Below, piece by piece: positions 44,895 to 54,157 of a stretch of 64,000 bases of DNA. Source of the DNA: Kribbella solani (lineage in GTDB: Bacteria; Actinomycetota; Actinomycetes; Propionibacteriales; Kribbellaceae). The position numbers and the translations under genes were made by a program. The stretch lies in NCBI RefSeq assembly GCF_014205295.1, contig NZ_JACHNF010000001.1, positions 2,852,001 through 2,916,000 on the forward strand, read 5' to 3'. The notes under the pieces were generated by a model. It did no database searches, was not told where the DNA came from, and saw only the letters and a program-made list of their open reading frames with translations. How positions within the stretch are numbered: position 1 is the first letter of the stretch; each line of letters begins with the position of its first letter.

Positions 44895-46264
44895 TCCTGC
44901 GCGGGCAGACCAACGGCTGAACGCCACGACCGGTGCTGGCCGTGCAGGTCGTTCACTACGTCTGGGTGCGCGTCGATGAGGTTGGTCTGCTCGCCGATGT
45001 CGTCCGCGAGGTTGGACAGGAACCAGCCCGCACCCATCGGCGCATGCTCGTAGGACCTCAGATGCTGCGTGTTGGCGTCGTCGCCTACCCAACTGAGCTT
45101 CCAGTCGCCGGCACGGACCGCCCACTGGAATCCACAGTCCCAGTGCAGCGCTTCGTGCGCCGATTCGGACGTACCCGACAGAGTCGGCAGGATGTTTAAG
45201 CCGTCGGTGTCCTCGACGGTCGCACCCGCGGCCGCGGCCAGCGTGGGAACCAGGTCCAGTGTGCTGACCAGGGCATCCGTGCTGCGGCCCGCAGGTAGTT
45301 GCCCAGGCCAACGCCAGAGCATCGGGATGCGGACACCACCCTCCCAGAGCGTGTACTTGGTGCCGCGCAACGGAGCGTTGTCGCCGAAGTTGCAGGTGGA
45401 ACCACCGTTGTCGGTGATGTACACGACCAGAGTGTCCTCGCCCGCCACGTCCAGCAGCCGGCCGATCTCGGCGTCCATCAGCTCCAGCTGGGCCAGGTAG
45501 TACTCGCGGCCGTGTGGCAGGTTCGGCACGATCACGTCGTCGTACCACTCCATGAACGGCTTGTCGGTGTCCGGCGCCCAGTCCCGGTAGGCGGGTAGGC
45601 CGCGGGCCTTCAGCTCGGCGTCGGGCAGTTGCCAACAGAAGTTGTGTACGGCGTTGAACGCGACCATGCAGAAGTACGGCCGCTCATCCGGCGTACGCAT
45701 GAACTCCGTCGCGCGCTGACCGAACTCGGTGGTCAGGAAGCCCTCATGATCAACCGGTTCGTCTCCGGAGAGCAACGGCTGTACGGCCATGTGGTGCGCG
45801 GCCGGCTGCCCGTACGAAGCGACGGCGTCCTCCGAATGGTGGAGGTAGTTCAGCCGTCCGAACGACTGCCCAGCCAGGCCGTACAGCGTCTCTTCGAAGC
45901 CGTGGTGCGGCGGACATGCCCTGTCTCCCACGTCCTCCTTGCCGTAGTGCACCTTGCCGAAGTAGCCAGTCCGGTAGCCCTGGTTGCCCAGCACCTCAGC
46001 CAGCGACGGCACGTCGTCCGGTGGGAACGCGGAGGTGTCGAACCATTGACCGCCCCACCGCTGCTGGTACTGGCCGGAGATGATCGCGGACCGGGACGGA
46101 CTGCAGATCGGCGCGGTCACGTACGCGTCGGTGCAGGTCACTCCCTCAGTCGCCAGCCGGTCCAGGTTCGGAGTGCGTACGTCAGGGTGAATTCCGAGCC
46201 CACCACGGTCGGCGTACCCGTGGTCGTCGGAAACGATCAGCAGAATGTTCGGCGGACGGTCCAT
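44876..46264 (-). CDS. Type I sulfatase
   Basis: Encodes 462 aa from ATG 46264. N-terminal [14 protein letters not shown] carries metal ligands; the active-site motif CSPSR places the Cys that becomes formylglycine at residue 54. FGKVHYG, ITDNGG and the [16 protein letters not shown] segment complete the sulfatase fold. No signal peptide is visible, so it is cytoplasmic or uses another route. The maturation enzyme (FGE) is not in the window. The substrate may be a sulfated sugar or arylsulfate. It overlaps lipB at the 3' end. Confidence 0.93.
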   Translation of the reverse strand: MDRPPNILLIVSDDHGYADRGGLGIHPDVRTPNLDRLATEGVTCTDAYVTAPICSPSRSAIISGQYQQRWGGQWFDTSAFPPDDVPSLAEVLGNQGYRTGYFGKVHYGKEDVGDRACPPHHGFEETLYGLAGQSFGRLNYLHHSEDAVASYGQPAAHHMAVQPLLSGDEPVDHEGFLTTEFGQRATEFMRTPDERPYFCMVAFNAVHNFCWQLPDAELKARGLPAYRDWAPDTDKPFMEWYDDVIVPNLPHGREYYLAQLELMDAEIGRLLDVAGEDTLVVYITDNGGSTCNFGDNAPLRGTKYTLWEGGVRIPMLWRWPGQLPAGRSTDALVSTLDLVPTLAAAAGATVEDTDGLNILPTLSGTSESAHEALHWDCGFQWAVRAGDWKLSWVGDDANTQHLRSYEHAPMGAGWFLSNLADDIGEQTNLIDAHPDVVNDLHGQHRSWRSAVGLPAQDQTVSP

Positions 46265-46270
46265 CAGGAC

Positions 46271-46276
46271 AGCCTA
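46271..46276 (-). promoter_or_regulatory. -10 hexamer TAGGCT for a leaderless sulfatase transcript
   Basis: TAGGCT on the minus strand, six bases (GTCCTG), then the sulfatase ATG. The same layout occurs before the RDD gene and, with eight bases, before the histidine kinase gene. Confidence 0.5.
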
Positions 46277-46349
46277 GGCAAACGGTTGCTATCCGTCTCC
46301 CTGTCCGGTTGTGCCGAAGTGTCTGCAGGGCGTGACGGCAGATCGTCGC

Positions 46350-46355
46350 TACCTT
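46350..46355 (+). promoter_or_regulatory. -10 hexamer TACCTT for a leaderless transcript
   Basis: TACCTT, six bases, then GTG 46362 of the repeat-rich membrane protein gene. It supports this start over the longer frame. Confidence 0.45.
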
Positions 46356-46361
46356 GGTGGT

Positions 46362-47795
46362 GTGTCCAAATTTCTTGGGTTCTTGCTCGGCGTAGCCGTT
46401 GCCCTGGCCGGTCCGGCCGTGTTCGGAGTCCTCGCGGCGCCGGGTGGTATCGAGCTGAACGCGAAGGAGATGGCGCTTGCCTTCGGCATCGGCGCGCTGA
46501 TCTTCTGGGCCGTCGTGTCGTACTTCTCCGGCGCCGGCGCGCTCGGGGCGTTCGTCGCGTTCGGGACGCTGGTCTACTGCTGGCTCTGGATCCCGAACCG
46601 GACCACGAACTTCCTGAACGACGTGCCCGGGGTGACGTCGGGGATGATCGACGGGTCCAAGCAGTACACGCTGAACGGTGTGGTGCCGCTGCTCGGGGTG
46701 ATCTCGCTGGTGTACGCCGTCCAGCTGATCGTCCGTGGAGTCCAGCGCAGGCGCCGTGAGCGGGTCGACGCCGAGCGGCTGCAGCGCGAGCAGGAGGCGG
46801 CGCAGGCGCAGCAGGAGGCGGATGCCGCGGCGGTGTACCCGGTTGCCGGAAGCACCTATCCGGCACCGCCGCCGTACGAGAGCCACACGTCGTACGACGA
46901 CCTGTTCGACGAGCCCGAGCCGGAGCCGGTCAAGCCGCGGAACCAGGCGGATGAGCAGACCGCGTTGTTCCCGGTTGGTGGTGCGGGCGAGGGAGAGCAG
47001 ACCGCGCAGTTCCCGGGGGCTGGTGCTGGGGGCAACGAGTCGGGCGACGAGACGGTGGTGGCGCAGGCGCCGACCACAGACGAGCAGGAACAGAAGCCAG
47101 AGCCGGCACAAGACCCGGAGGCACCGCGGGAGCCCACCACACCAAACGCAACTGGCGACGCTGATCGTGATGCGGCCGGAGCTGGTGCGGCTGCGGCGGC
47201 CGGTGGTGCTGCGGTTGGTGGTGCTGCGGTTGGTGGTAGTGCGCCGGCAGAGGCAGCGGTGCAGGCGGACGCCGGCGCAGGGCAGGCGGCCGCTGGCGCT
47301 GAGCGGCCGGAGGCTGGTGCTGGGCAGGCGGAGGCTGGTGCGGAGCGGGCGGATGAGCCTGTGGCTGCGGCGTCGGGTGAGCCGGTGCAGGAGGAGCAGT
47401 CTGCTGATGGGAGCTCGGATGAGACTCGGGCGGTGCCGGCTCAGGGTGGGGCTGACGAGACACAGGTGATGCCGGCCGGGTCGCCGGTTGATGCTGCGGG
47501 CAAGGGTCAACAGCAAGCGACTGAGGCAAATGGCAATCAGGTGGCCGACGCGAAGGATCAGCAGGTGGCCGACGCGAAGGATCAGCAGGTGGCCGACGTG
47601 AACGGCCAGCAAGCGGCTGACGGGAAAGCGCAGCAGGTGGATGGCGTCAGTGGTCAGCGGCAAGAGGACAAGGGTGAGCGGCGGGTGGGGCCGCAGGAGA
47701 AGGTGGGGGCTCAGTATCGGGAGCGGATGGAGGACCCCGAGGACACCGGGGAGTTTCATCTGGCGTTCGAGAAGCCGATAGTTCGGCCCGCCTGA
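46362..47795 (+). CDS. Four-helix membrane protein with a long repeat-rich acidic tail
   Basis: The GTG at 46362 gives 477 aa. Four membrane helices (about residues 3-26, 36-58, 60-80 and 105-126) precede a charged helix (RRRRERVDAERLQREQEA). The remaining 330 residues are Ala/Gly/Glu/Gln-rich and low in complexity, including GGAAVGGAAVGG, three 8-residue VADAKDQQ units and E/T-rich stretches with TALFP and TAQFP repeats. I do not recognise a family. The tail may be a cytoplasmic, disordered, phosphorylatable extension. A terminator follows at 47871-47901. Divergent from the sulfatase. Confidence 0.65.
   Translation: MSKFLGFLLGVAVALAGPAVFGVLAAPGGIELNAKEMALAFGIGALIFWAVVSYFSGAGALGAFVAFGTLVYCWLWIPNRTTNFLNDVPGVTSGMIDGSKQYTLNGVVPLLGVISLVYAVQLIVRGVQRRRRERVDAERLQREQEAAQAQQEADAAAVYPVAGSTYPAPPPYESHTSYDDLFDEPEPEPVKPRNQADEQTALFPVGGAGEGEQTAQFPGAGAGGNESGDETVVAQAPTTDEQEQKPEPAQDPEAPREPTTPNATGDADRDAAGAGAAAAAGGAAVGGAAVGGSAPAEAAVQADAGAGQAAAGAERPEAGAGQAEAGAERADEPVAAASGEPVQEEQSADGSSDETRAVPAQGGADETQVMPAGSPVDAAGKGQQQATEANGNQVADAKDQQVADAKDQQVADVNGQQAADGKAQQVDGVSGQRQEDKGERRVGPQEKVGAQYRERMEDPEDTGEFHLAFEKPIVRPA
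47541..47612. repeat. Three-copy 24-bp tandem repeat in the membrane protein gene
   Basis: Two identical units (47541-47564 and 47565-47588) and a third diverged one encode VADAKDQQ-type octapeptides. Confidence 0.85.
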
Positions 47796-47801
47796 CCAAG
47801 T

Positions 47802-47901
47802 ACGAAAGAACCCCGGCTGCTACCACCAAGCACCGAAAGAAACCCCGGCTGCAAACCAATCAAGCACGAAAGAACCCCGGCTGTTACCAGCCGGGGTTCT
47901 T
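47802..47901. terminator. Bidirectional terminator with two extra copies of its left arm
   Basis: A 12-bp stem (AGAACCCCGGCT and complement, 47871-47900) with a GTTACC loop lies between convergent genes. Two additional copies of CGAAAGAACCCCGGCTG-like sequence lie at 47802 and 47833, spaced 31-33 bases, without a matching right arm. The full hairpin should stop transcription in both directions. Confidence 0.75.
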
Positions 47902-47906
47902 ATCTG

Positions 47907-48875
47907 TCAGGCGACGTGCATCCGCTGCTGGTGCTGGTCTCGACGAGCTTGTTCGGTGATCGCCTCGTTGTACGCCACCGTAGCCATCTGTAAGACGTCA
48001 GCCGCCATCTGCGCCCGCGGTGAATCGCTGCTCCACGCCAGCACCAGCTTCCGATGAATCGGATCACCAACGAGCGTACGAGTGGTCACGTCGCTGGACA
48101 GCATCCGGTAAGACGTAGGCGAGATCAGCGCCACCCCCTGACCACTGGTGACAAACCCCATCAGCACCGACGTATCCACCGAATGGTGCTCCACCTTCGG
48201 CTGGAACCCCGCCGACTCGCACGCTGCCCGGAACAGCACGTGGAACCCGCTGTCGTCCGGCGGCTCCCCGATCCACTCCTCGTCGCACAGCGACCCCAGG
48301 TCGACCTCACCGCGGGTACGGGACGCGATCGCCACCGGATGATCCGCCGACAGCGCGACGTACGCCGGCTCGGACTCGACAACCGTGGTCGACTCCACGC
48401 CGGCGGGCAGCCGCAGCTCGAAGCCGGGGAACTCGCGTAGCAGCGCGAAGTCCAGCCGCCCGCTCTCCAGCTGCTGCAGCAGCACGCTGGACGACCACTC
48501 GACCTCGATGCTGACCTGCTCGATCTCACCGTGGTTGCGGAGCCGGGAGGCAATTCCGGACATCGGCGCGGTCGGGAACCCACCGAGCCGGACAGCGGAC
48601 GATTCCACCGCGGTCATCGCGGACACGGTCGCCGCGAGGTGGTCGACGTCGACCAGGATGGCTCGCGCGCGGTCCACCGCGTACCGGCCGAGTGGGGTCG
48701 GCGTGACGCCGGTGCGGGAGCGTTCGAACAGCTCACCGCCGAACGCTGCCTCGATCCGTTTCAGCTGCGCGGTCAGGCTCGGTTGGCTGACCTTGAGCCA
48801 GCGGGCGGCCCGGCCGACGGACCCCGCTTCTGCTACCAGGACAACCACCCTCAGGTGGCGCAGCTCGACGTTCAT
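47907..48875 (-). CDS. LysR-family transcriptional regulator
   Basis: The ATG at 48875 gives 322 aa beginning MNVELRHLRVVVLVAEAGS. The helix-turn-helix SVGRAARWLKVSQPSLTAQL is followed by the periplasmic-binding-protein-like effector domain (SVEWSS-type start, YVALSADHPVAIASR, MGFVTSGQGVALISPTSYR). No obvious partner gene sits next to it: the gene upstream is on the same strand beyond 109 bases with a hairpin between. A TACGGT hexamer eight bases before the ATG may be its -10 box. Confidence 0.9.
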   Translation of the reverse strand: MNVELRHLRVVVLVAEAGSVGRAARWLKVSQPSLTAQLKRIEAAFGGELFERSRTGVTPTPLGRYAVDRARAILVDVDHLAATVSAMTAVESSAVRLGGFPTAPMSGIASRLRNHGEIEQVSIEVEWSSSVLLQQLESGRLDFALLREFPGFELRLPAGVESTTVVESEPAYVALSADHPVAIASRTRGEVDLGSLCDEEWIGEPPDDSGFHVLFRAACESAGFQPKVEHHSVDTSVLMGFVTSGQGVALISPTSYRMLSSDVTTRTLVGDPIHRKLVLAWSSDSPRAQMAADVLQMATVAYNEAITEQARRDQHQQRMHVA

Positions 48876-48932
48876 GCGTTGAGACCGTACGCGACGGGTA
48901 CGCACAGCACACAGGCGCCCTACATTGCGGTT

Positions 48933-48980
48933 TCGTCACAGCCGGGCCTGCCCCTGTAACGCCAGGCCCGGATGTGACGA
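48933..48980 (-). terminator. Long terminator hairpin after the ABC exporter genes
   Basis: TCGTCACA and TGTGACGA, separated by one mismatch from CCGGGCCTG and CAGGCCCGG, form a 17-bp interrupted stem with a 12-base loop. It follows the exporter permease stop at 48985 by 5 bases on the minus strand. Confidence 0.75.
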
Positions 48981-48984
48981 TGTG

Positions 48985-50157
48985 CTATGACGCCTTGAGC
49001 GCGATCGCCTCACGGTAGCCGAGCCGCCGGCCGGTCTGCAGCAGGGTCCGCTCGTACAGCCGCGCGCCGAGCCGGATGATCAGTACGGTCGCCAGGAGCA
49101 GGATCAGGATCGCCAGCAGCGGCTCCCAGACCGGTACGTCCTCGGTCAGCATCCGGCCCGGCATCGACATCGACGACGCGATCGGTACGAAGGACGCGAT
49201 CTTGGTCGCCGACCCGCCGGCGAAGACCGAGAAGAAGAACGGGATCATCAGGATCATCTGCCCCGGCAAGGTGGTGGAACCGAGGTCCTCCTGCCGGGTG
49301 GCCAGCGATCCGGCGACCGCCCACAACCCGGCCAGCGCCACGAACCCGAGCACGAAGAAGACCACGAACCAGCCGGCCACCGGCGCGACCACTTCGAGTA
49401 CGGCGGCCTGGTCCGTGACCAGCAACCCGATCAGCGCGGCACCCGCGATCACCACGATCTGGGTCAGCGCCAGCACGGTGTTGCCGAGCACCTTGCCCCA
49501 CAGCAGCGACCGGATCGGTACCGAAGCGGCCAGGATCTCGACGACCCGGCTCTCCTTCTCCTGGACGACGCTTTGCGCGATCATCATGCCGAAGCCGAGC
49601 GCGGTCATGTAGAACACCAGCGCCAGCCCGATCTTGACGAAGTGCGACACCAGATCCGGCAACGGCCCGGGCTTCAGCAACTGCAGCTCGACCTTCGTAC
49701 CGGCGTGCAGCTCGGCCGGGGTGAGCCCTGCCTTGGCGGCGTTCGCCTGGGTACCGACGGTCGCGGCCGCCTCGCGCAGCCCGCTCTCGATCCCGGAGTC
49801 GACCTGGTCCTTGCCGAGCACCACATAGCCGTCGGTCCCGGGCAGCAGCGCCGCCTTCACGTCGCCGTCGGTGACGAGCTTCTCCGCGGCCGGGCGGTCA
49901 GCGGCGCGGACGGTCTCGTACCCCTTGCCGCCCTTCGTCGTGGACGCCTGCTGGACCACCTTCGTCGCGGCCTCGTCGACCACCGCGATCTTGTCCGCGC
50001 CACCCTTGCCGATGATCAGCGCCGGCAGAATCGTCGCGACCATCACGATCAGCAGCATCACCAGCGTCGAGCCGACGAAGGTCTTGTCCCGCAGCTTGGT
50101 GGTGATCTCCCGCTCGGCGATCAGCAGCCAGGGGCGGTCGAGGGTCTTGCCGTTCAT
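48985..50157 (-). CDS. ABC-2-type exporter permease (NatB-like)
   Basis: Encodes 390 aa. The first helix (TLVMLLIVMVATILPALI) follows a cytoplasmic ERE-x-x-T-K-L-R motif, then a large extracytoplasmic domain (residues about 60-165), then five helices and the conserved EKESRVVEILAASVPIRSLLWGK coupling region. This is the layout of NatB/ABC-2 sodium or drug exporters. Its start overlaps the ATPase stop by 4 bp. The two-component system next to it is a likely regulator. Confidence 0.9.
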   Translation of the reverse strand: MNGKTLDRPWLLIAEREITTKLRDKTFVGSTLVMLLIVMVATILPALIIGKGGADKIAVVDEAATKVVQQASTTKGGKGYETVRAADRPAAEKLVTDGDVKAALLPGTDGYVVLGKDQVDSGIESGLREAAATVGTQANAAKAGLTPAELHAGTKVELQLLKPGPLPDLVSHFVKIGLALVFYMTALGFGMMIAQSVVQEKESRVVEILAASVPIRSLLWGKVLGNTVLALTQIVVIAGAALIGLLVTDQAAVLEVVAPVAGWFVVFFVLGFVALAGLWAVAGSLATRQEDLGSTTLPGQMILMIPFFFSVFAGGSATKIASFVPIASSMSMPGRMLTEDVPVWEPLLAILILLLATVLIIRLGARLYERTLLQTGRRLGYREAIALKAS

Positions 50158-51035
50158 CGGGTCGCCTCCCGGAAGACGTCGCTGAGCGCCACCCGCTCCG
50201 GCCCGAACTCGCGGACCGGACCACGGCTGATCGCCTGTCGAAGGATCTCCTGCTCGCCGACGCCGTCCTCGACGTCGAACAGTGCGGTGCCGCCGGCCAC
50301 GTCGCGTACGCGGATGCCGCGGACGTCCCGCAGCCAGCCGGCGTCACCGTCGACCACCAGCCGGTACGTCGTGGTCGGCCCGGACGCGAGATCGGACACC
50401 GCCCCGGCGGCGACGACCTTGCCGCGGGACAGTACGACCAGGTCGTCGCACAACCGCTCGACCAGGTCGAGCTGATGACTGGAGAACAGCACCGGCACCT
50501 CCGGCGTGACCTCCTCGCGGAGCAGATCCACCATCGCGTCCACCGCGAGCGGGTCGAGCCCGCTGAACGGCTCGTCGAGTACGAGCGCGATCGGCTCGTG
50601 GACCAGCGCGGCCGCGATCTGTACGCGTTGCTGATTGCCCAGCGACAACGTCTCGAGTACGTCGGTGGCGCGCTCGCCGAGACCGAGGCGTTCGAGGATC
50701 TTGTCGGTCCGTTCGGCGGCCCGGTTCTGGTCCAGCCCGTGCAGGCGGCCGAAGAAGACCAGCTGGTCGCGGATCTTCATCTTCGGATACAGCCCGCGCT
50801 CCTCCGGCATGTACCCGAAGTCCTGGCGTACGTCCGGCGTCAGCGGCGCGCCTTTCCAGTGCACCGTACCCGCGGACGCACCCAGTACGCCGAGGATGAT
50901 CCGCATCGTCGTCGTCTTCCCGGCACCGTTCGCCCCGACGAATCCGGTCATCCGTCCCGGTACGACGTCGAAGGTCACGTCGTCCAGCGCCAGATGATCA
51001 CCGAACCGCCGGGTGAGGCCATCCACCCTCAGCAT
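50154..51035 (-). CDS. ABC exporter ATP-binding protein (NatA-like)
   Basis: Encodes 293 aa with Walker A GANGAGKTTT, Q-loop FGYMPEERGLYPKM, signature LSLGNQQRVQIAAAL, Walker B LVLDEPFSGLDPLA and switch SSHQLDLVE. The PEERGLYP motif is typical of NatA/ABC-2 ATPases. The C-terminal 80 residues are an accessory domain. It couples to the permease downstream and lies 141 bases from the response regulator upstream on the same strand. Confidence 0.95.
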   Translation of the reverse strand: MLRVDGLTRRFGDHLALDDVTFDVVPGRMTGFVGANGAGKTTTMRIILGVLGASAGTVHWKGAPLTPDVRQDFGYMPEERGLYPKMKIRDQLVFFGRLHGLDQNRAAERTDKILERLGLGERATDVLETLSLGNQQRVQIAAALVHEPIALVLDEPFSGLDPLAVDAMVDLLREEVTPEVPVLFSSHQLDLVERLCDDLVVLSRGKVVAAGAVSDLASGPTTTYRLVVDGDAGWLRDVRGIRVRDVAGGTALFDVEDGVGEQEILRQAISRGPVREFGPERVALSDVFREATR

Positions 51036-51176
51036 GTGTCACCGTTCCCATCAGCATCAGCCCCCGGCCGGACGCTCGCCCGACACTGCCAAAGCTAGTG
51101 AGAACCGGTCTGCGCGCACGTCGCCCGCGCGGCTGATCGGCCACGTCATCCGCGCGGTGGAGCCGGCGTGGGGGTT

Positions 51177-51851
51177 CTACGCCCCGGCGTCGTCCCCGGG
51201 GGTGACCAGGCCGCACTCGTACGCGAACACGACCGCCTGGACGCGGTCCCGCAGGCCGAGTTTCAGCAGCACCCGGGAGACGTGCGTCTTCACCGTCGCC
51301 TCGCCGACGAACAGCTGGGTGGCGATCTCGGTATTCGTCAGGCCGCGCGCGATCAGGCTCAGCACCTCGCGTTCCCGCTCGGTCAGCTCGGCGAGCAGAT
51401 CCGGCCGGTAGACCCGCTCGCCGCCGCCCGCGAACCGCTTGATCACCCGCCGGGTCACCTCCGGCGCGAGCAGCGCGTGCCCGGAGTGCACGATCTGGAT
51501 CGCCTCGACCAGGTCCTCGGGCGCGGTGTTCTTGAGCAGGAAGCCACTCGCGCCGGCGCCGAGCGACTCGAACAGGTAGTCGTCCCGGTCGAACGTGGTC
51601 AGGATGACGACCTTCCCGGCGTCCTCCGCGACGATCCGCTGGGTAGCGGTGATGCCGTCCATCCCAGGCATTTGTACGTCCATCAGCACCACGTCCGGCC
51701 GGAGCGCGAGCGCCAGCTGGATCGCCTTCTCGCCGTCGGCCGCCTCGCCGACGACCTGGATGTCCGGCTCGACCGACAGGATCATCCGGAACCCGGCCCG
51801 GACCAGGTCCTGGTCGTCGACCAGCAGCACCCGCATCGGTTCGTCGGTCAC
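51177..51851 (-). CDS. NarL/LuxR-family response regulator
   Basis: Encodes 224 aa. The receiver domain has MRVLLVDDQDLVRAGFRM and the phosphoacceptor in VVLMDVQMPGMDG near residue 56; the Lys lies in GFLLKNTAPEDL. The C-terminal LuxR helix-turn-helix reads LTEREREVLSLIARGLTNTEIA. It overlaps the histidine kinase stop. It probably controls the NatAB-like exporter downstream. Confidence 0.95.
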   Translation of the reverse strand: MTDEPMRVLLVDDQDLVRAGFRMILSVEPDIQVVGEAADGEKAIQLALALRPDVVLMDVQMPGMDGITATQRIVAEDAGKVVILTTFDRDDYLFESLGAGASGFLLKNTAPEDLVEAIQIVHSGHALLAPEVTRRVIKRFAGGGERVYRPDLLAELTEREREVLSLIARGLTNTEIATQLFVGEATVKTHVSRVLLKLGLRDRVQAVVFAYECGLVTPGDDAGA

Positions 51852-53146
51852 GCTTCTCCCCCGGTCAGTGGACGGTTCTGTGGGTTCAGCGGAATCCGGA
51901 CCCGGACCCGGAATCCTGTCACGGGCCGCGGCCCGATCTCGCTTTCGCCGCCGAGCAGGCCGACCCGTTCCCGGATGCCGACGTGGCCGAGCCGGCTGCC
52001 GACCGGCGCGTGCTTCGGGCGGCCGTCGTCGAGCACCTCCAGCTCCACCGAGTCACCGAGGTAACGCAGGGTGAGGTGCGCGCTCCGCGCCGTCGAGTGC
52101 TTGCGGACGTTCGACAGTGCCTCCTGGGCGATCCGGTACACCGAGACCGACACCGTCTTGGGCAGTTCCTCGACCGCCCCGATCTGGTGGAAACCGACCT
52201 CCAGACCGAGCCCGTTCGCCTCCGCGATCAGCGCCGGCAGCCGGTCCGCGTCCGCCTGCGGCGCCTTCTCGTCCGGCGTACTGACGTCCAGGTCGGGGTC
52301 GGCCGCCCGGAGCATCCCGAGCAGCTGGCGCATCTCGTTCACCGCGCTCCGGCTGGACTCCTCGATCACGTTCAGCGCGTTCTTCGCCGCGTCCGGATCG
52401 GTGTCCATCACCCGCCGCGCGCCGCCGGCCTGGACACCGATGCTGCTGATGTGGTGGGCGACCACGTCGTGCAGTTCGCGGGAGATCCGCAGCCGCTCGT
52501 CGATCACCGCGCGCCGGGCATTCGCCTCCTGCTGCGCGGCCAGTTCGACCGCCTGGGCCTCCAGTTCGTACTGCTGCCGCGCGATCCCCCAGGCGGTACG
52601 CCCCCAGAAGTACGCGCCGAAGAAATAGAGAACGTTCAGCGCGACCGTCATCAGCACATTGGACACGTACGGCGAGAACAGCCCGTGGTTCGGGCCTTCG
52701 ATCGAGTTGTTCTGGAGCGCCTTGACGAAGTTCAGGCTGAGCCAGCCGAACATCGCGATGAACACCAGACCCACCGCTGCCTTCATCAGCCGCCGGTCCC
52801 GCGACCACGCCACCGCCGAGTAGATCGACATGAACATCGCCGCCTGGGTGACCAGGTTGCCGGCGAACGCCCACACCGTCCGCTCGCCGATCACCACGAA
52901 CAGGACGGCGACCCCGATCAGTACCGGGATCGGCCACCGCCGCCGTAAGCACAGCAGCAGCGCGATCAGCACCCCCAGCACGTACGGCTCGACGCCGCCG
53001 ATGCCGAGATCCGCGCGGGTCGGAAAGGCGCCACGGGCCAGCTCCGTGCCGAGCACGCTGGCGAGCGCCATCCCGACGCCGAGCAGGAGGTCGTAGCGCT
53101 GCTCGCGTGCGGTCGGCGCGGGCCGGGACCATGGTGCCTGGGACAT
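51848..53146 (-). CDS. Sensor histidine kinase, NarX/DesK-like HisKA_3 type
   Basis: Encodes 432 aa. Five or six N-terminal helices (residues about 20-190, with few loops) form a membrane-embedded sensor domain. A coiled coil leads to the HisKA_3 box ISRELHDVVAHHI with the phospho-His near residue 224, then the ATPase with IAQEALSNVRKHS, LEVLDDG and GHVGIRERV. It senses membrane- or envelope-related cues (inference) and pairs with the overlapping response regulator. TAGGCT lies eight bases before ATG 53146. Confidence 0.95.
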   Translation of the reverse strand: MSQAPWSRPAPTAREQRYDLLLGVGMALASVLGTELARGAFPTRADLGIGGVEPYVLGVLIALLLCLRRRWPIPVLIGVAVLFVVIGERTVWAFAGNLVTQAAMFMSIYSAVAWSRDRRLMKAAVGLVFIAMFGWLSLNFVKALQNNSIEGPNHGLFSPYVSNVLMTVALNVLYFFGAYFWGRTAWGIARQQYELEAQAVELAAQQEANARRAVIDERLRISRELHDVVAHHISSIGVQAGGARRVMDTDPDAAKNALNVIEESSRSAVNEMRQLLGMLRAADPDLDVSTPDEKAPQADADRLPALIAEANGLGLEVGFHQIGAVEELPKTVSVSVYRIAQEALSNVRKHSTARSAHLTLRYLGDSVELEVLDDGRPKHAPVGSRLGHVGIRERVGLLGGESEIGPRPVTGFRVRVRIPLNPQNRPLTGGEA

Positions 53147-53189
53147 GACTCATCAGCCTACGGGTGAAACGCTGCTGAACGGCTACGCG

Positions 53190-53195
53190 TACCCT
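53190..53195 (+). promoter_or_regulatory. -10 hexamer TACCCT for a leaderless lipA transcript
   Basis: TACCCT, seven bases, then GTG 53203. GGAGG lies only two bases from the GTG, too close for normal initiation, so leaderless translation is likely. Confidence 0.5.
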
Positions 53196-53202
53196 GGAGG
53201 GC

Positions 53203-54141
53203 GTGACCATCGCCCCAGAAGGACGGAAACTGCTCAGGCTCGAGGTGCGTAACGCGGAGACCCCGATCGAGCGCAAACCCGAGTGGATCAAGACCCGCGC
53301 CAAGATGGGCCCGGAGTACCAGGCGCTGCAGAAGCTGGTGAAGTCCGAAGGACTGCACACGGTGTGCCAGGAAGCCGGCTGCCCGAACATCTTCGAATGC
53401 TGGGAAGACCGCGAAGCGACGTTCCTGATCGGCGGCGATCAGTGCACCCGGCGCTGCGACTTCTGCAACATCGACACCGGCAAGCCCGAGGCGCTGGACC
53501 GCGACGAACCGCGCCGGGTGGCCGAATCGGTCCGGACCATGGGCCTGCGGTACGCGACCGTGACCGGCGTCGCCCGGGACGACCTGGACGACGGCGGCGC
53601 CTGGCTGTACGCGGAGACGATCCGCCAGATCCACGAGCTGAACCCGGGCACCGGCGTGGAGATGCTGGCGCCGGACTTCAACGCGATCCCCGAGCAACTG
53701 GCCGAGGTGTTCTCCTCCCGGCCGGAGGTGTTCGCGCACAACGTCGAGACGGTGCCGCGGATCTTCCGCCGGATCCGTCCCGGTTTCCGGTACGAGCGCT
53801 CACTCGACGTGATCACCCAGGCGCGCGACTACGGCCTGGTGACCAAGTCGAACCTGATTCTCGGCATGGGCGAGACCCGTGACGAGGTCAGTCAGGCACT
53901 GACGGAACTGCACGCGGCCGGCTGCGAGATCATCACCATCACCCAGTACCTGCGCCCGTCCGTACGGCACCACCCGGTCGAGCGCTGGGTGCAGCCGGAG
54001 GAGTTCGTCGAGCTGGACGCGGAAGCGCAGGCAATCGGTTTCGCCGGAGTGATGTCCGGTCCGCTGGTACGGTCCTCGTACCGCGCCGGACGGCTGTACC
54101 GTCAGGCGATCGAGTCACGTATGAACGCCACCCAGGCATGA
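53203..54141 (+). CDS. lipA: Lipoyl synthase
   Basis: Encodes 312 aa from GTG 53203. The auxiliary cluster cysteines are C55, C60 and C66 ([13 protein letters not shown]), and the radical-SAM CTRRCDFC is near residues 81-88. [13 protein letters not shown]-like strands and the C-terminal RSSYRAG motif that holds the sacrificed cluster serine are visible. It inserts two sulfurs into octanoyl groups made by LipB. It is 16 bases upstream of the DUF4191 gene. Confidence 0.97.
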   Translation: MTIAPEGRKLLRLEVRNAETPIERKPEWIKTRAKMGPEYQALQKLVKSEGLHTVCQEAGCPNIFECWEDREATFLIGGDQCTRRCDFCNIDTGKPEALDRDEPRRVAESVRTMGLRYATVTGVARDDLDDGGAWLYAETIRQIHELNPGTGVEMLAPDFNAIPEQLAEVFSSRPEVFAHNVETVPRIFRRIRPGFRYERSLDVITQARDYGLVTKSNLILGMGETRDEVSQALTELHAAGCEIITITQYLRPSVRHHPVERWVQPEEFVELDAEAQAIGFAGVMSGPLVRSSYRAGRLYRQAIESRMNATQA

Positions 54142-54157
54142 ACCAGGACGGGTAGAG

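Noticed and set aside
47802-47901. CRISPR-like repeats
   Set aside because: Only three short degenerate copies, of terminator arms, with no cas genes.
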